From Tritrichomonas musculus (lineage: Eukaryota > Parabasalia > Tritrichomonadida > Tritrichomonadidae): a DNA stretch of 64,000 bases. The notes beneath the pieces were generated by a model. That model was not told the DNA's origin. It saw only the letters and a program-made list of their open reading frames with translations, and did no database searches. Shown here in pieces: positions 10,344-19,585 of this stretch; positions within the stretch are counted from its first letter, which is position 1; the number at the start of each line of letters is the position of its first letter. Location: the NCBI GenBank assembly GCA_039105265.1, contig JAPFFF010000033.1:682001-746000 (forward strand), given 5' to 3'. The translations under genes were made by a program, and so were the position numbers.

Positions 10344-11850
10344 CAGGGTTGGACATACTAAATAGGAATTGAAAAAAAATTGAATAGTATCACTCATTCA
10401 ATCTCATTCAATTTTTTTTCAATAGCGTAAAATTACCTTTAAACTTTTTCTGTAGAATTGCCTTACTAAATGGGAAACTTTGAATTCTGAAAACTATACA
10501 TTAATTTTTTTAATATCTCAAAAAATTGCATAGTAAAACAAAATTAAGTGTCAATTATATATGTAATATTTTATAGATTTTTATATATAATTATTTTATT
10601 TAAATTATTTAAAACGATTAACCTGATATCTTTATTTTGAAAAAATAAAATTTTTAAGAAAATTTTAATGAGAATATATTTTAATAAAAGTAATGTTACT
10701 TGTCATAATTATTTAACAACTGTGTTGCATGTGAATAATGTTGTTTAATAATGATCTACAATTCAAACCTTCCCAAATAGAAAGGCAATTTCTCAGAAAA
10801 AGTTTCACTTTCAATCAATTTGGAAAATAGATATTTTTATGTTTAAAAATCCTACTCCAAAAGCGAATTTTGATCCAATAACTTTATCAGGCATGAAAAT
10901 ACCAAAGAATCATAATAGTAATATAGATAGATAATTTTCAAGTATAGTTAAAACATAGTTAAAGATCCTTATTCGTTTTATGTTTTCAATAGATACAAGA
11001 AAAAGAGCAACTACAAGTATTTCTGACTTTATTTTGGAATAGGATCAATGGTATACTAATAATGGTGATCTATAAAATCAAAAAGAAGGTTAAAAAGAAT
11101 TATTCAATAACTTTTATTTTTTATTGCTCAAAATGTGATGCCATATTTTCTCTTTGAATAAAATTGCATAAAAGGTCCTAATTCGATGAAAATACTCCTT
11201 ATTATTTAAAATTAAAATTAGAAGCACTCAATGTTCATTGTATAACTTATAACTTTTTAAATAATGAAATTCAACGCATGCTTCATATTTGCAAGTATTT
11301 TTTAAAACCTATTTTTTGAAAAAGATACAAAATATTTGAATATTTAATCTCACATAAAATTCAATATCAACGTCATTTTGACAAAACCTTCTCTTAAATA
11401 TAAATTAAAACTATAAGAATAAAGTTTCTTGAAACATAATATATATTGAGTTATTAATAAATTTTTAAATCATACAAAATTTCCTCAGAAAGTTCCCTTT
11501 TAGAAAGGCAAAACCATTCAATTTAAGAGTGTCAAAATTCCCATTTAGTAAGGCAAAAAAAATAAATCTAAAAAACTAAAATAAAATGTAAATATCTCAA
11601 AATTTTTTCTATAAACTTAATTATTTTTTTAAAAAAATAAATAAATAACATTATAAATAATACATTTTTTTAAAATCGAAAAATCACATTTTTCTATTCA
11701 AAATTTCCCAAATAGTAAGGCAATTAATTCAATTTTTGGCGGGAAAAAACAAAAACGCCGATAACCAGTTTGAATGGGCATTCAAAAAAAGTTTTTAAAA
11801 AGTGGATTGAGAAGATTGAGAGGCTTTCCCATTTTGCATGTCCAACCCTG
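10344..11850. mobile_element. Mariner/Tc1-type element, non-autonomous, TA-flanked
   Basis: The ends read CAGGGTTGGACAT at 10344 and its inverse ATGTCCAACCCTG ending at 11850. They are flanked on both sides by TA (10342-10343 and 11851-11852), the target of Tc1/mariner elements. Beyond the 13 exact bases the arms continue with mismatches. A 19-bp word close to TTGCCTTACTAAATGGGAA recurs inside the element, once forward (10458-10476) and about four times inverted (near 10769, 11492, 11537 and 11704). The termini themselves are variants of this word, so it may be a transposase-binding array. No transposase frame is intact; the centre contains only short decayed frames. Confidence 0.65.
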
Positions 11851-11950
11851 TAATTTTTTATTGAAAATTGAATGAAAAAAAAGAATATATATTTTTCCAT
11901 TTTATAAGACACCTCAGGTCAAAATTGAATTAAATTTCACCTTTGAGTGT

Positions 11951-12020
11951 CTAATTATAATATTTTTCCACACTTAATTATAATATTTTTCCACACCTGA
12001 TTATAATATTTTTCAACACT
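11951..12020. repeat. Three-copy tandem repeat, about 24 bp unit
   Basis: The unit TAATTATAATATTTTTCCACA appears three times in tandem with small changes. A further copy of TTATAATATTTTTCCACCTA lies at about 10319, just left of the mariner-type element. This suggests the element landed beside or within the same repeat family. Confidence 0.55.
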
Positions 12021-12083
12021 ATCATTTGTTAAGGTTTCAATGAATTTTGACAATTTATTAAATATATTAATTCAAGATAATAG

Positions 12084-12296
12084 GTGTATATCAAGGCGTG
12101 GACACTATCAAAAATAATATTTTTGTATGATTTTTATATATCATATTTTACCAAAAAATCTGTTTTTAAAGACCGCTCTTCTTTAATTAGTGTTTCAATC
12201 CCAAATTCTATGACAGAAATAGAACAGAATGCCCAACAGATATATTTTAATTGTTTAAAATTTAATTACACAAAGAATACGATAATGAATAAATGA
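12084..12296 (+). pseudogene. BspA-like LRR fragment
   Basis: The frame (70 codons) contains SSLISVSIPNSMTEIEQNA at about 12174-12230. This is one unit of the BspA/LRR_5 repeat (SSLTSVTIPNSVTEIG..AF is the usual form). The flanks are AT-rich and not repeat-like. It is a lone relic of a BspA-type gene, not a functional gene. Confidence 0.5.
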
Positions 12297-12488
12297 TTTA
12301 TCTTATCCTTTTTTTATGTTTTGCTAAGTTAGCATTGCTAACTGAAAAAAAATATTTTGATTGATACTCCGAATTATTGATTTATGCCAATTTTTCATTT
12401 TAATACATAAAATAAGAAATCATTGAGAGTATTCCATTTTATTGAAATCCAAACGATGGAATTTGAAACAAAAAACTTTTAAAATATA

Positions 12489-12794
12489 TCAAATATCTTC
12501 ATAAGATTTTTGCCCAGGGATTGTCCCTGGTAATGAAATATGAAGGGAGCCAGCCCTTGCGGGCAAAAACATTAGAAAGGGACTGAACCAACCTTGATCA
12601 GCAAATGCTCTTATTGGATCAGCTTTGAAAACCATTCCCGGCCACTTAGTTCTGCCTGCTATTTTTAAACAGGTTAAGATGAAGTATTTTTCACCAATTT
12701 GCTTTTTTTTATTATTCATGCCATAATGATTGCCATTTTGATGAATAATAAGCTTAATATTCCCAAAATAGCAATATATTACGGTAGAAATCAT
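12489..12794 (-). CDS. Unrecognised 101-codon frame in a GC-richer island
   Basis: The frame spans a segment (about 12510-12660) visibly richer in G and C than its surroundings. The C-terminal half reads GMVFKADPIRAFADQGWF and then PARAGSLHISLPGTIPGQ. On the DNA the segment contains CCAGGGATTGTCCCTGG, a 7-bp stem with a 3-base loop, and GCCCTTGCGGGC. It may be the 3' remnant of a gene, a repeat, or a structured RNA. I do not recognise the protein. The start (MISTVIYCYF) lies in AT-rich sequence and is doubtful. Confidence 0.25.
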   Translation of the reverse strand: MISTVIYCYFGNIKLIIHQNGNHYGMNNKKKQIGEKYFILTCLKIAGRTKWPGMVFKADPIRAFADQGWFSPFLMFLPARAGSLHISLPGTIPGQKSYEDI

Positions 12795-12972
12795 TTCTAT
12801 TGATTATTTATACTTCTTCAATATTGATCTTAAATAACATTAATTTTGAAAAAGAAAAATCAATTGAAATAAGAACCATTTCTGCTAGTTATCTATACAA
12901 GAAAAAAATAATATTCATATTAATACATGATTGAATCATTTTTCTATGACAATTTAATTTCCTAAATTGAAA

Positions 12973-13602
12973 TTATTGCCAAATTATTGGTAAAGGTTCA
13001 TTTGAAGGCGATTCTGTCTGATTATAGTTAATATTTAATTGCAAATTTTGTGTATTTAGGTTTTCTCTTGAGTCTTTTTTTTGCAACGATTGAGAAAAGA
13101 TACATTTATTTAAGAATGATCTTTTGTTTTCAAGTTTGCTTCTCTTGAGATCTTTAAGACGAGCAATCTCTCTTTGGCTTCCATTTTGCATGTTAATTTC
13201 AATACGGTGCTCAAAGCTTTCTTGATTACTTGTTAAAAAAAGCCACTTTTTGATAAAATTAGGACTGGTTTCATTAATTGACGAAGGAAGTAATACTATT
13301 TTATTATTGTTCATAATATTACTTTCTTTAAATGATTTTCCCATATCAAGAATTCGTCCTTGATAGATATAGATTGAGTTCTTGTTATAGATCGTTGATA
13401 ATATTGAAAGTGGACTATTTCTATTCAACCTTATATACCTAATTCTGATACAAGGTTGATAAACATAGATTTTAATAATATCAGGATTGATCTCAATAAT
13501 TAAGTTTGGAGCATTATCATTCACTAATACATTTGTTGAATTATATTTCTTTGGTACTGGACACAATTGATTAAAATTCTCAGTGTTTTCATTAACATTC
13601 AT
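12973..13602 (-). CDS. Ubiquitin-like domain protein, copy 2
   Basis: The frame is open from 13608, but the first ATG is at 13602 (MNVNENTENFNQ), about 209 residues. Residues about 35-105 hold the ubiquitin-like part: IRIRYIRLNRNSPLSIL, then SIYIYQGRILDMGKSFKESN and NNNKIVLLPSS. This parallels the beta-grasp order of ubiquitin ending in DYNIQKESTLHLV. A Lys/Arg-rich helical tail follows (REIARLKDLKRSKLENKRSF) and an Asn/Gln-rich end. The leader TTCATTTTTGAAAATG fits a trichomonad initiator almost touching the start codon. It is a paralogue of the partial gene at 1-562, same strand. Function unknown; the tail may bind nucleic acid. Confidence 0.7.
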   Translation of the reverse strand: MNVNENTENFNQLCPVPKKYNSTNVLVNDNAPNLIIEINPDIIKIYVYQPCIRIRYIRLNRNSPLSILSTIYNKNSIYIYQGRILDMGKSFKESNIMNNNKIVLLPSSINETSPNFIKKWLFLTSNQESFEHRIEINMQNGSQREIARLKDLKRSKLENKRSFLNKCIFSQSLQKKDSRENLNTQNLQLNINYNQTESPSNEPLPIIWQ

Positions 13603-14475
13603 TTTCAAAAATGAATTAAAGTTTTTTTTTTTCCATTTTGTGATAAAATTTTTTTGATTTTCAAAACTTGAAATTTTCCGTTTTCTGAAAAAAAATTTTC
13701 AAAATGTATTGAAACATAAACATATGTATCTTTGCGAAAAAATAAAATTATGTTTATTAAATTATATTATTATAATAATATAATAAAATGATATTATTTA
13801 TTAATAAATAATTAAGCAAAGATTTAAGATACATCAAAATTTGCGAAAAAAACTTTTGGCACACAAATGAAAAGGACTTTTTATCACTTCATAATAAACA
13901 AAATCATTACCAAATAACTTAATATAAATAATGTTGGAAAAAGGAGAAATAATAATAATAAACTTCCTATTTTTATTGATATGGAAATTTCCATATATAT
14001 TTAGGATTGCCTTACAAAATTTTTGTTTAAACATGGATTCGACACAGGATAACAAGGAAGGAACTAGCATTATCAAAAATTTTGTTAAAATTTTTCATTC
14101 CTAAAATTTATGAAAATTTTTGAAAATTTTAGAAAGGTCGAAAAAAAAGCGTCGATATTTTTTTCAAAATTTTGGTTTGAAGAACGATTGATCTTGAATA
14201 TTTTATATTTTTTGTTTGTATTTTTATTAAGCATAAATATAATTTTTTTTTTGATCTATTAGATTTATTATAATTTATTATATAATAGCTATATTATAGT
14301 CTTTTCCGGATTATAACGGAAATATCCACTTTAATAACGGAAATGTTCATTAGGATTACAGAAAAATCCAATTTGAAAACGGAAAGTGTAACCATTTTTT
14401 TGTGAAAATCTTTTTTATAAAACATTCATTTAAAAAATCATGATTCAATTTTTACTTTTTTTTTTTTTTTTTCAT
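13603..14475. other. AT-rich spacer without a convincing gene
   Basis: Contains the short leader of the minus-strand ubiquitin-like gene, a TTATTATAATAATATAATAA palindromic run (about 13760-13790), and an 80-codon minus-strand frame (13834-14076) of biased composition that looks accidental. Near 14305-14395 the words CGGA/AACGGAAA recur (ATAACGGAAATATCC, AATAACGGAAATG, AAAACGGAAAGTG), a short degenerate repeat. Confidence 0.4.
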
Positions 14476-15760
14476 ATGAAAAATCAAGATCTTCTTGAGG
14501 CATCAAAAAATGGTAACCTGGAGACCGTTAAGCAAATTCTTGCTAGTAAACAATTTGACATCAATTGCCAAGACGGCCAAGATATTTTTATCAATCTCTA
14601 TCTTTAATAAAATTATCACCTAGGATTTTAATAAGACACCTTTGATATTAGCCTCAACCAATGGATATTGTGAAATTGTAAATCAATTATTGTTACTGCC
14701 AGGGATTGATATCAACGCCAAAGATATTTTCATTGAAAAATTATTAATATCATTGTAATCTAACTTTTTCATTACATTTCAATTTTTGATCATTTAAGGC
14801 GTTTAACTTTAATATTTAAATTATACAGCGATAATTTTGGCTGCATATCATGGTCGTTGTGAAATTGTTAAAAAATTATTGTTGCAGCCAAAAATTGACA
14901 TAAATGCCAAAGATATTTTTATTGAAATGATATTTAAATAGGCCTATTTCCGAACAAAAAAATATTTACAAAATTTTCAGAATTTTTACAAACATTCTGT
15001 GAATTTTGTAAATTCAAAATATTCATGAAAAAATGAAAAATTTCTTAAATTTTTCTTTTTCATGAATATAAACTAAATTCCAAAAACTGGACCTCTCAAT
15101 TTTTTTAAATATATAGAATTTTTTCAAAGCTTCTTTTAAATTTTGAATGATATTGAAATTTTGTTTACTTTCATTATGGGCTCAGGCTTTTCAGCAACCA
15201 AAATCAAATTCATTATAATTCCTTAAGCCAAGATGATAAATATGATAAATCTGATCATTCTACTCGGTCCCGAAAACAAACAATTAAGATCAAAGATAAT
15301 CAAAAATTATGTAGTGATCAAGATTAATATTCCGACAAATCCTTAAACCAAGATGATAATTATGGTAAATCTGATCATTCTACTTGATCACAAAACCAAA
15401 CAACTGAGATCGAAGATAATCAAAATATACAGAATTTACAGCATCAAGCTCCAATTTCACCATCAATTAGCAGCATAGGTACTTTTAAAAATAAATATAT
15501 TAAAGGTATTTTTAATCATTTTATCGTTCAAAATTAACTATTTCATTGGATTTAAAAATATTTTTAATCATTTATCAAATTAAATTTTATCATTTAATAA
15601 TACAGCATTACATTGTGCTGCAAGTGGAGGCTATAAAGAAATGGTAAGACAATTATTGTTGCAACCAGGAATTAAAACCAACCTTAAAGGTATTTTTATT
15701 TTTAATTATTCAAGGCATTCAAATCAAAAATTTTTATAGAATTTTTTTTTTTAATATTTC
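14476..15760 (+). pseudogene. Ankyrin repeats split by AT-rich spacers (decayed gene or exons of the next gene)
   Basis: Four ankyrin-type pieces appear in order on the plus strand: about 14476-14577 (MKNQDLLEASKNGNLETVK), 14627-14725 (NKTPLILASTNGYCEIV), 14826-14923 (TAIILAAYHGRCEIV) and 15604-15690 (TALHCAASGGYKEMV). Each piece ends at the same codon of the repeat (DIN(A)KD or equivalent) and is followed by (G/A)TATTTT(T/C)AT and an AT-rich spacer containing stops. Spacers end in TAG or near ACAG. Two readings fit: a decayed gene, or phase-consistent introns. Between the third and fourth pieces (15200-15440) is a tandem duplication of about 130 bp coding for S..QDD.Y.KSDHST-like sequence. 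The kinase-like frame follows on the same strand, so both may belong to one ANK-kinase gene. Confidence 0.5.
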
Positions 15761-16993
15761 ATGGAATTTTTTTTTATCATTATTTATAAGACTGAAATTG
15801 AATTAGCAAAAGAAAAAGAAAGGAATTACAGTGAAATTATTGATCTTCTATCTAAAAACACTGAAGGAAAGAAGAAAGAAGAAGAATCAAACATTCAGTC
15901 ATTAAAAAAAGAGAACGAAACACTTCATCACAAAATTGAGCAAATTGAGAAAGAAATCGGCCAAAAAGTAGAAGAGAACAAAAAACAATATACTGAAATT
16001 CAGACATTAAAAAATAAAATCAAGAAAATTACACAAGAAAACAATCAAAAAACAGATGAAAATAATAGATTGATAAGCTATCTTTTCGCACTCAAAGAAA
16101 AGCCAACATCACTTAATACTTATGAATTGAGTGAATATAAAAGTGACAAAGTTCTTGGTCATGGATCCACATCAAGTGTTAAAATTGTCTCTAAAACAAC
16201 ACAAGAAAAATATGCACAGAAAGAATTGAGAGAACTTACATTCAAATCAATTCAAAGATTTCTCTCAGAATGTGAAATACTTCTGGAACTTCGGCATCCA
16301 TGCATGGTTCGAGTTTTTGCATTCAACAACGGCGATGAAATGAATCCACCATCAATGCTTCTTTCTCTTGAGCCCAATTCACTTGAGCAAGCTATTCAAC
16401 ACAAAGTTCTCAACAATCATCAAAAGAATCGAATAACAATCGAACTTGTCCTTGGAATGCGTTACATTCATAAACATAGTTTCATCCATCGAAATTTGAA
16501 GCCATCAAACATTCTTTTGAGTAAGAATATGCATGTTCGAATCTGCGATTTCGGTCTGGCTAAAAATGAAAGCTTAGAAGCATCTCAAACAAAGGGAGTC
16601 GGAACATTGAGGTTCATGGCACCTGAACTTTTTGAAGAAAATGAAGTTAAATATAATAATAAAGTTGACGTTTATTCTTTTGGAATTACACTAATCTACA
16701 TTATAAGCAGTAGTTACCCAACATTTAGTATGAAAAACGTTACTAAAGGAATTCCACCTAAAATGCCAGAATCAATTATTGGATGGGTTCATGAATTGAT
16801 TATTCGTTGTTTGTCTCTCTCGCCAGAGAAGCGTCCTTCATTCATGGAAATATTAGAAATCATGAAGTCACACAATTATGACATGTTCAATGACGATTCT
16901 GCTGGAAAAGAGAAATCAAGCAAACAAAATATTAATGAAATTGAAAATCGCATTCTGAAAATTGAAGCATTCGAATATCAACATCAAGAGTAA
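15761..16993 (+). CDS. Coiled-coil TKL-type protein kinase-like protein (predicted pseudokinase)
   Basis: A 410-residue frame. Residues about 12-110 are a Lys/Glu-rich coiled coil. The kinase fold runs from about 127 to 375: glycine loop GHGSTSSV (133-140), the beta-3 lysine in YAQKEL (K154), catalytic loop FIHRNLKPSN (HRN at 243-245), DFG at 263-265, and FMAPELF as the APE motif. Asn in place of the catalytic Asp of HRD predicts little or no phosphotransfer, although nucleotide binding may remain. The ATG at 15761 begins with MEFFFIIIYK, which looks like non-coding AT-rich sequence; TTTATAAG just before ACTGAAATTG could be a splice acceptor joining upstream ankyrin repeats. Likely a signalling scaffold. 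Trichomonads have very large TKL families, including inactive members. Confidence 0.72.
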   Translation: MEFFFIIIYKTEIELAKEKERNYSEIIDLLSKNTEGKKKEEESNIQSLKKENETLHHKIEQIEKEIGQKVEENKKQYTEIQTLKNKIKKITQENNQKTDENNRLISYLFALKEKPTSLNTYELSEYKSDKVLGHGSTSSVKIVSKTTQEKYAQKELRELTFKSIQRFLSECEILLELRHPCMVRVFAFNNGDEMNPPSMLLSLEPNSLEQAIQHKVLNNHQKNRITIELVLGMRYIHKHSFIHRNLKPSNILLSKNMHVRICDFGLAKNESLEASQTKGVGTLRFMAPELFEENEVKYNNKVDVYSFGITLIYIISSSYPTFSMKNVTKGIPPKMPESIIGWVHELIIRCLSLSPEKRPSFMEILEIMKSHNYDMFNDDSAGKEKSSKQNINEIENRILKIEAFEYQHQE

Positions 16994-17134
16994 ATTTTTT
17001 TTAAAAAATATAAACTTTTCTTTATTCTGCTTTTTCTGTGTTCTTTGTATTTCATAATTATTTCTTTGATGGAATTCTTTCTCTTTGCTTTTTACTGTCT
17101 TTAGCATTTTTGACTTTTGAATATTTAGACATGA

Positions 17135-17476
17135 TTATTTAATTATTTTTTCATCAAAGAGATATAAAAGGATTCTTTTATTGCTTTTGAAAATATTGAA
17201 TATTTCATCATTTGTAAAGTAATTTTGCATTTGATTTCTGTAATTTGATAATAATTGTTCTATTTTTTCATGAAATCCTAGAAATATGTAATGATTGTTG
17301 GAAATTTTTGAAATCAAATGAAGAAATGATTTAAAATCATACTTGTTATCAATGATTTTTTCATTTTCGATAATATTTGTTAATTCTTGGAAATTCTCTT
17401 CTTTGTTATTTTTAATGAACTTCAATAAACTTTTTTGTGTTGCTATCATTTGGTCGATATATTTTGGAATGCTCAA
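17135..17476 (-). pseudogene. N-terminal fragment of a trichomonad ankyrin (DUF3447-type) protein
   Basis: The protein begins MSIPKYIDQMIATQKSLLKF and continues with FLHLISKISNNHYI and FTNDEIFNIFKSNKRILLYL. This is the conserved N-terminal module that precedes ankyrin repeats in a large trichomonad family. It stops after 113 residues at DEKIIK, where family members normally continue into ankyrin repeats. Downstream on the minus strand (17107-16916) is an open but unrelated-looking Lys-rich frame, and the kinase-like gene ends there. It is therefore a truncated gene or a gene remnant. Confidence 0.6.
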
Positions 17477-17583
17477 TTATAAAAATGAAATTTATGCCCA
17501 TTAATGGGCAAATTAACTAATGTGGTAAATTCTCTCACAAAATTTTGTGGATAACAAAATAATCATCTAATGTTGGTCTTGCA

Positions 17584-18501
17584 TTGTTTCGAACAGGGTT
17601 CACATTTACAAAGGCTGGTATAGATGCTACTATTGAAGGTGTATCACAAGGTGAACAAGCTTTGTATCATCTAGGTGATGGAAGCAACCTACCTCCATTA
17701 AAAATAGGAAGGTCAACTACAACTGATTTAACACCTATTATTGATTGGTGTGATGCAGAAAAGGTAGTTGTTGAATATACTGATGAAACTGAAGACATTT
17801 CAAAGACTATAACAACATATAGAGATGCTATTGATTTGTGTAACCACTTCAGGGAATCATTAAAACTTGCATTTAGGCTATTAGCTGATAAAATAAATGA
17901 AGATAATGAGGAAGTAGAAAATAATAACTATGTTGACAAGACTGATTTAGTAAGAGATGATATAATTGATGCTGTTGGTAGTATTGTTAATAAGGAAGTA
18001 CACCTAGAAGCTGAAGATGTTATTACAGATGGTACTATTAAGGCAAGGCTAATGGTTATGAAGGTTAGTGAGTGTAATGACATTGACAATGAGGAGTGTA
18101 TAATAACTATTACAATTGCAGGTAGTACTATAAGTCAATATGTAGGCTGTGATTACATCCCAACATGCACCTTAAATGGCAAGACAATAGTTATAGCCAG
18201 CCCACAGCAAGTAAGAGTTACTGGAATAGCTATTAAAGAAAATAGTGCTCTTAGGAGAATGTCATTTGATGTTAAGGATATAGCATATACATGTGATATA
18301 GATGCACTTAACAACAAGGTAGACTCACTTGAAAAGATATCCCACGGCAATAATGAATACCCCACAGTTGATGAGGTTAATGATGAACTGAAGGAGTATG
18401 TATTAAAGAAAGGCATACCTGAACCTTTTAATATGAGTTGGTATGCATTAAAGAGTGAGCTTGAGGAAGTAACAACCAAAATAAACAATATGTATCATTA
18501 G
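17584..18501 (+). pseudogene. Piece of a Polinton fibre-like protein
   Basis: An open stretch of 305 codons whose first codon is TTG, so the true start is absent. It aligns by eye with residues about 608-950 of the large fibre-like protein at 56235-60071: DWCDAEKVVVEYTDETED against EWCNLENRQVEKFHF, KTDLVRDDIIDAV against KSDLTRTDIIDII, IAYTCDIDALNNKVDSL against IAYLSDIEALDEKINAL, and EYPTVDEVN against EYPTTDEVN. The end has YVLKKGIPEP and YALKSELEE, the short repeat common in phage-type tail fibres. It is part of the broken element described above. Confidence 0.65.
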
Positions 18502-18549
18502 TTAACGATATGTCATACAACCAAGTTATCATTCATGAGACCCATCGAT

Positions 18550-19245
18550 ACATAGTTATACAATATCATGCTCTAAACAATCGAAATATATATGTTTTCA
18601 CATAGAAATCGATAAGGTTAGTTACCCGGGTACGAATCGAGTTAGATCTAACCTCTTAACCTGAGATCTGTTTTTGGACTAATTTTTCCCAAAAATACAT
18701 GTTCTACAACCAAGTTCTCATTCGAGTTATACAACTAAGTTCTCAATCGAGTTAATAACCAAGTTCACATTCGAGATATCGATCATGTTCTCATTCGAGT
18801 TATACAACTAAGTCGTCGATGAGTTCTACAACTAAGTTATCATTCGAGTTAATAACTAAGTTCTCATTCGAGTCTTCGATAGAGTTCTCATTCGAGTCGT
18901 CGATGTTAGTCTTCGATAGATGTATTCGATAGAGTTCTCATTCGAGTCTCCAATGGATGTAATCGATCTAGTCATCGATGTTAGTCGTCGATGTAGGTAT
19001 TTGAGTTAGTTGTCGATGTATGTAATCGAGTTCTACAACCAAGTTCATATTCGAGATATCGAACATGTTCTCATTCGAGTTAATAACTAAGTTCACATTC
19101 GATCTAGTCGTCGATGGATGTATTCGCGTAAGCGAATCGATGTATGTATTCGATCTAGTCTTCGATAGAGTTCTCATTCGAGTTGTCAATACATAGCTGT
19201 ATCATAACATGCTCTAAACAGTCGAAAATATATATGTTTCCAGAT
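18550..19245. repeat. Tandem TTCTCATTCGAGT-type array between two 65-bp direct repeats
   Basis: Between 18690 and 19200 the words TTCTCATTCGAGT, AATAACTAAGTTC and TCGTCGATG recur many times in irregular order. A block of about 60 bp (ATACATAG..., CATGCTCTAAACA, ATATATATGTTT) occurs at about 18548-18610 and again at about 19189-19250, bracketing the array in direct orientation. Frames such as the one on the minus strand at 18968-19189 are only translations of this array. Confidence 0.65.
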
Positions 19246-19359
19246 AGATTTCTCTAACCGCGGAATTCCGAGGTTAGCATTTTGGAGCTCAAAACAGTCA
19301 AAAATATAAGGTTTTCATCATGAAATCACTAGAGTGCCAAATTGCACTTAAGCATTTCG

Positions 19360-19585
19360 GCTATCGATAGCCGAATTGTTTCCATTTAATTCAATCTAGA
19401 GATCATTTACATTTAATCGATAGCCGGATTGTTCCCATTTAATTCAATCTAGAGATCATTTACATTTAATCGATAGCCGGATTGTTTCCATTTAATGAGA
19501 TAGTTGGTATTATTATATGTTTTATTAGCCGGATTGTTTCCATTTAATTCAATCTAGAAATCATTTACATCTAATGTTATATGTT
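19360..19585. repeat. 53-bp tandem repeat, about 4 copies
   Basis: The unit starts TCGATAGCCGGATTGTTTCC and continues with ATTTAATTCAATCTAGAGATC and ATTTACATTTAA. Copies begin at 19364, 19417 and about 19470, with a fourth, displaced copy from about 19530. The words are absent from neighbouring host genes and fit the terminal region of the broken Polinton. Confidence 0.65.

Noticed and set aside
13834-14076. Minus-strand 80-codon frame
   Set aside because: AT-driven composition, no motif, no initiator; looks accidental.
18153-18488. Minus-strand 111-codon frame
   Set aside because: It is the antisense shadow of the fibre-like piece, which has clear homology on the plus strand.
18968-19189. 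Minus-strand 73-codon Thr/Arg/Asn frame
   Set aside because: Translation of the TTCTCATTCGAGT-type tandem array; no independent evidence for coding.
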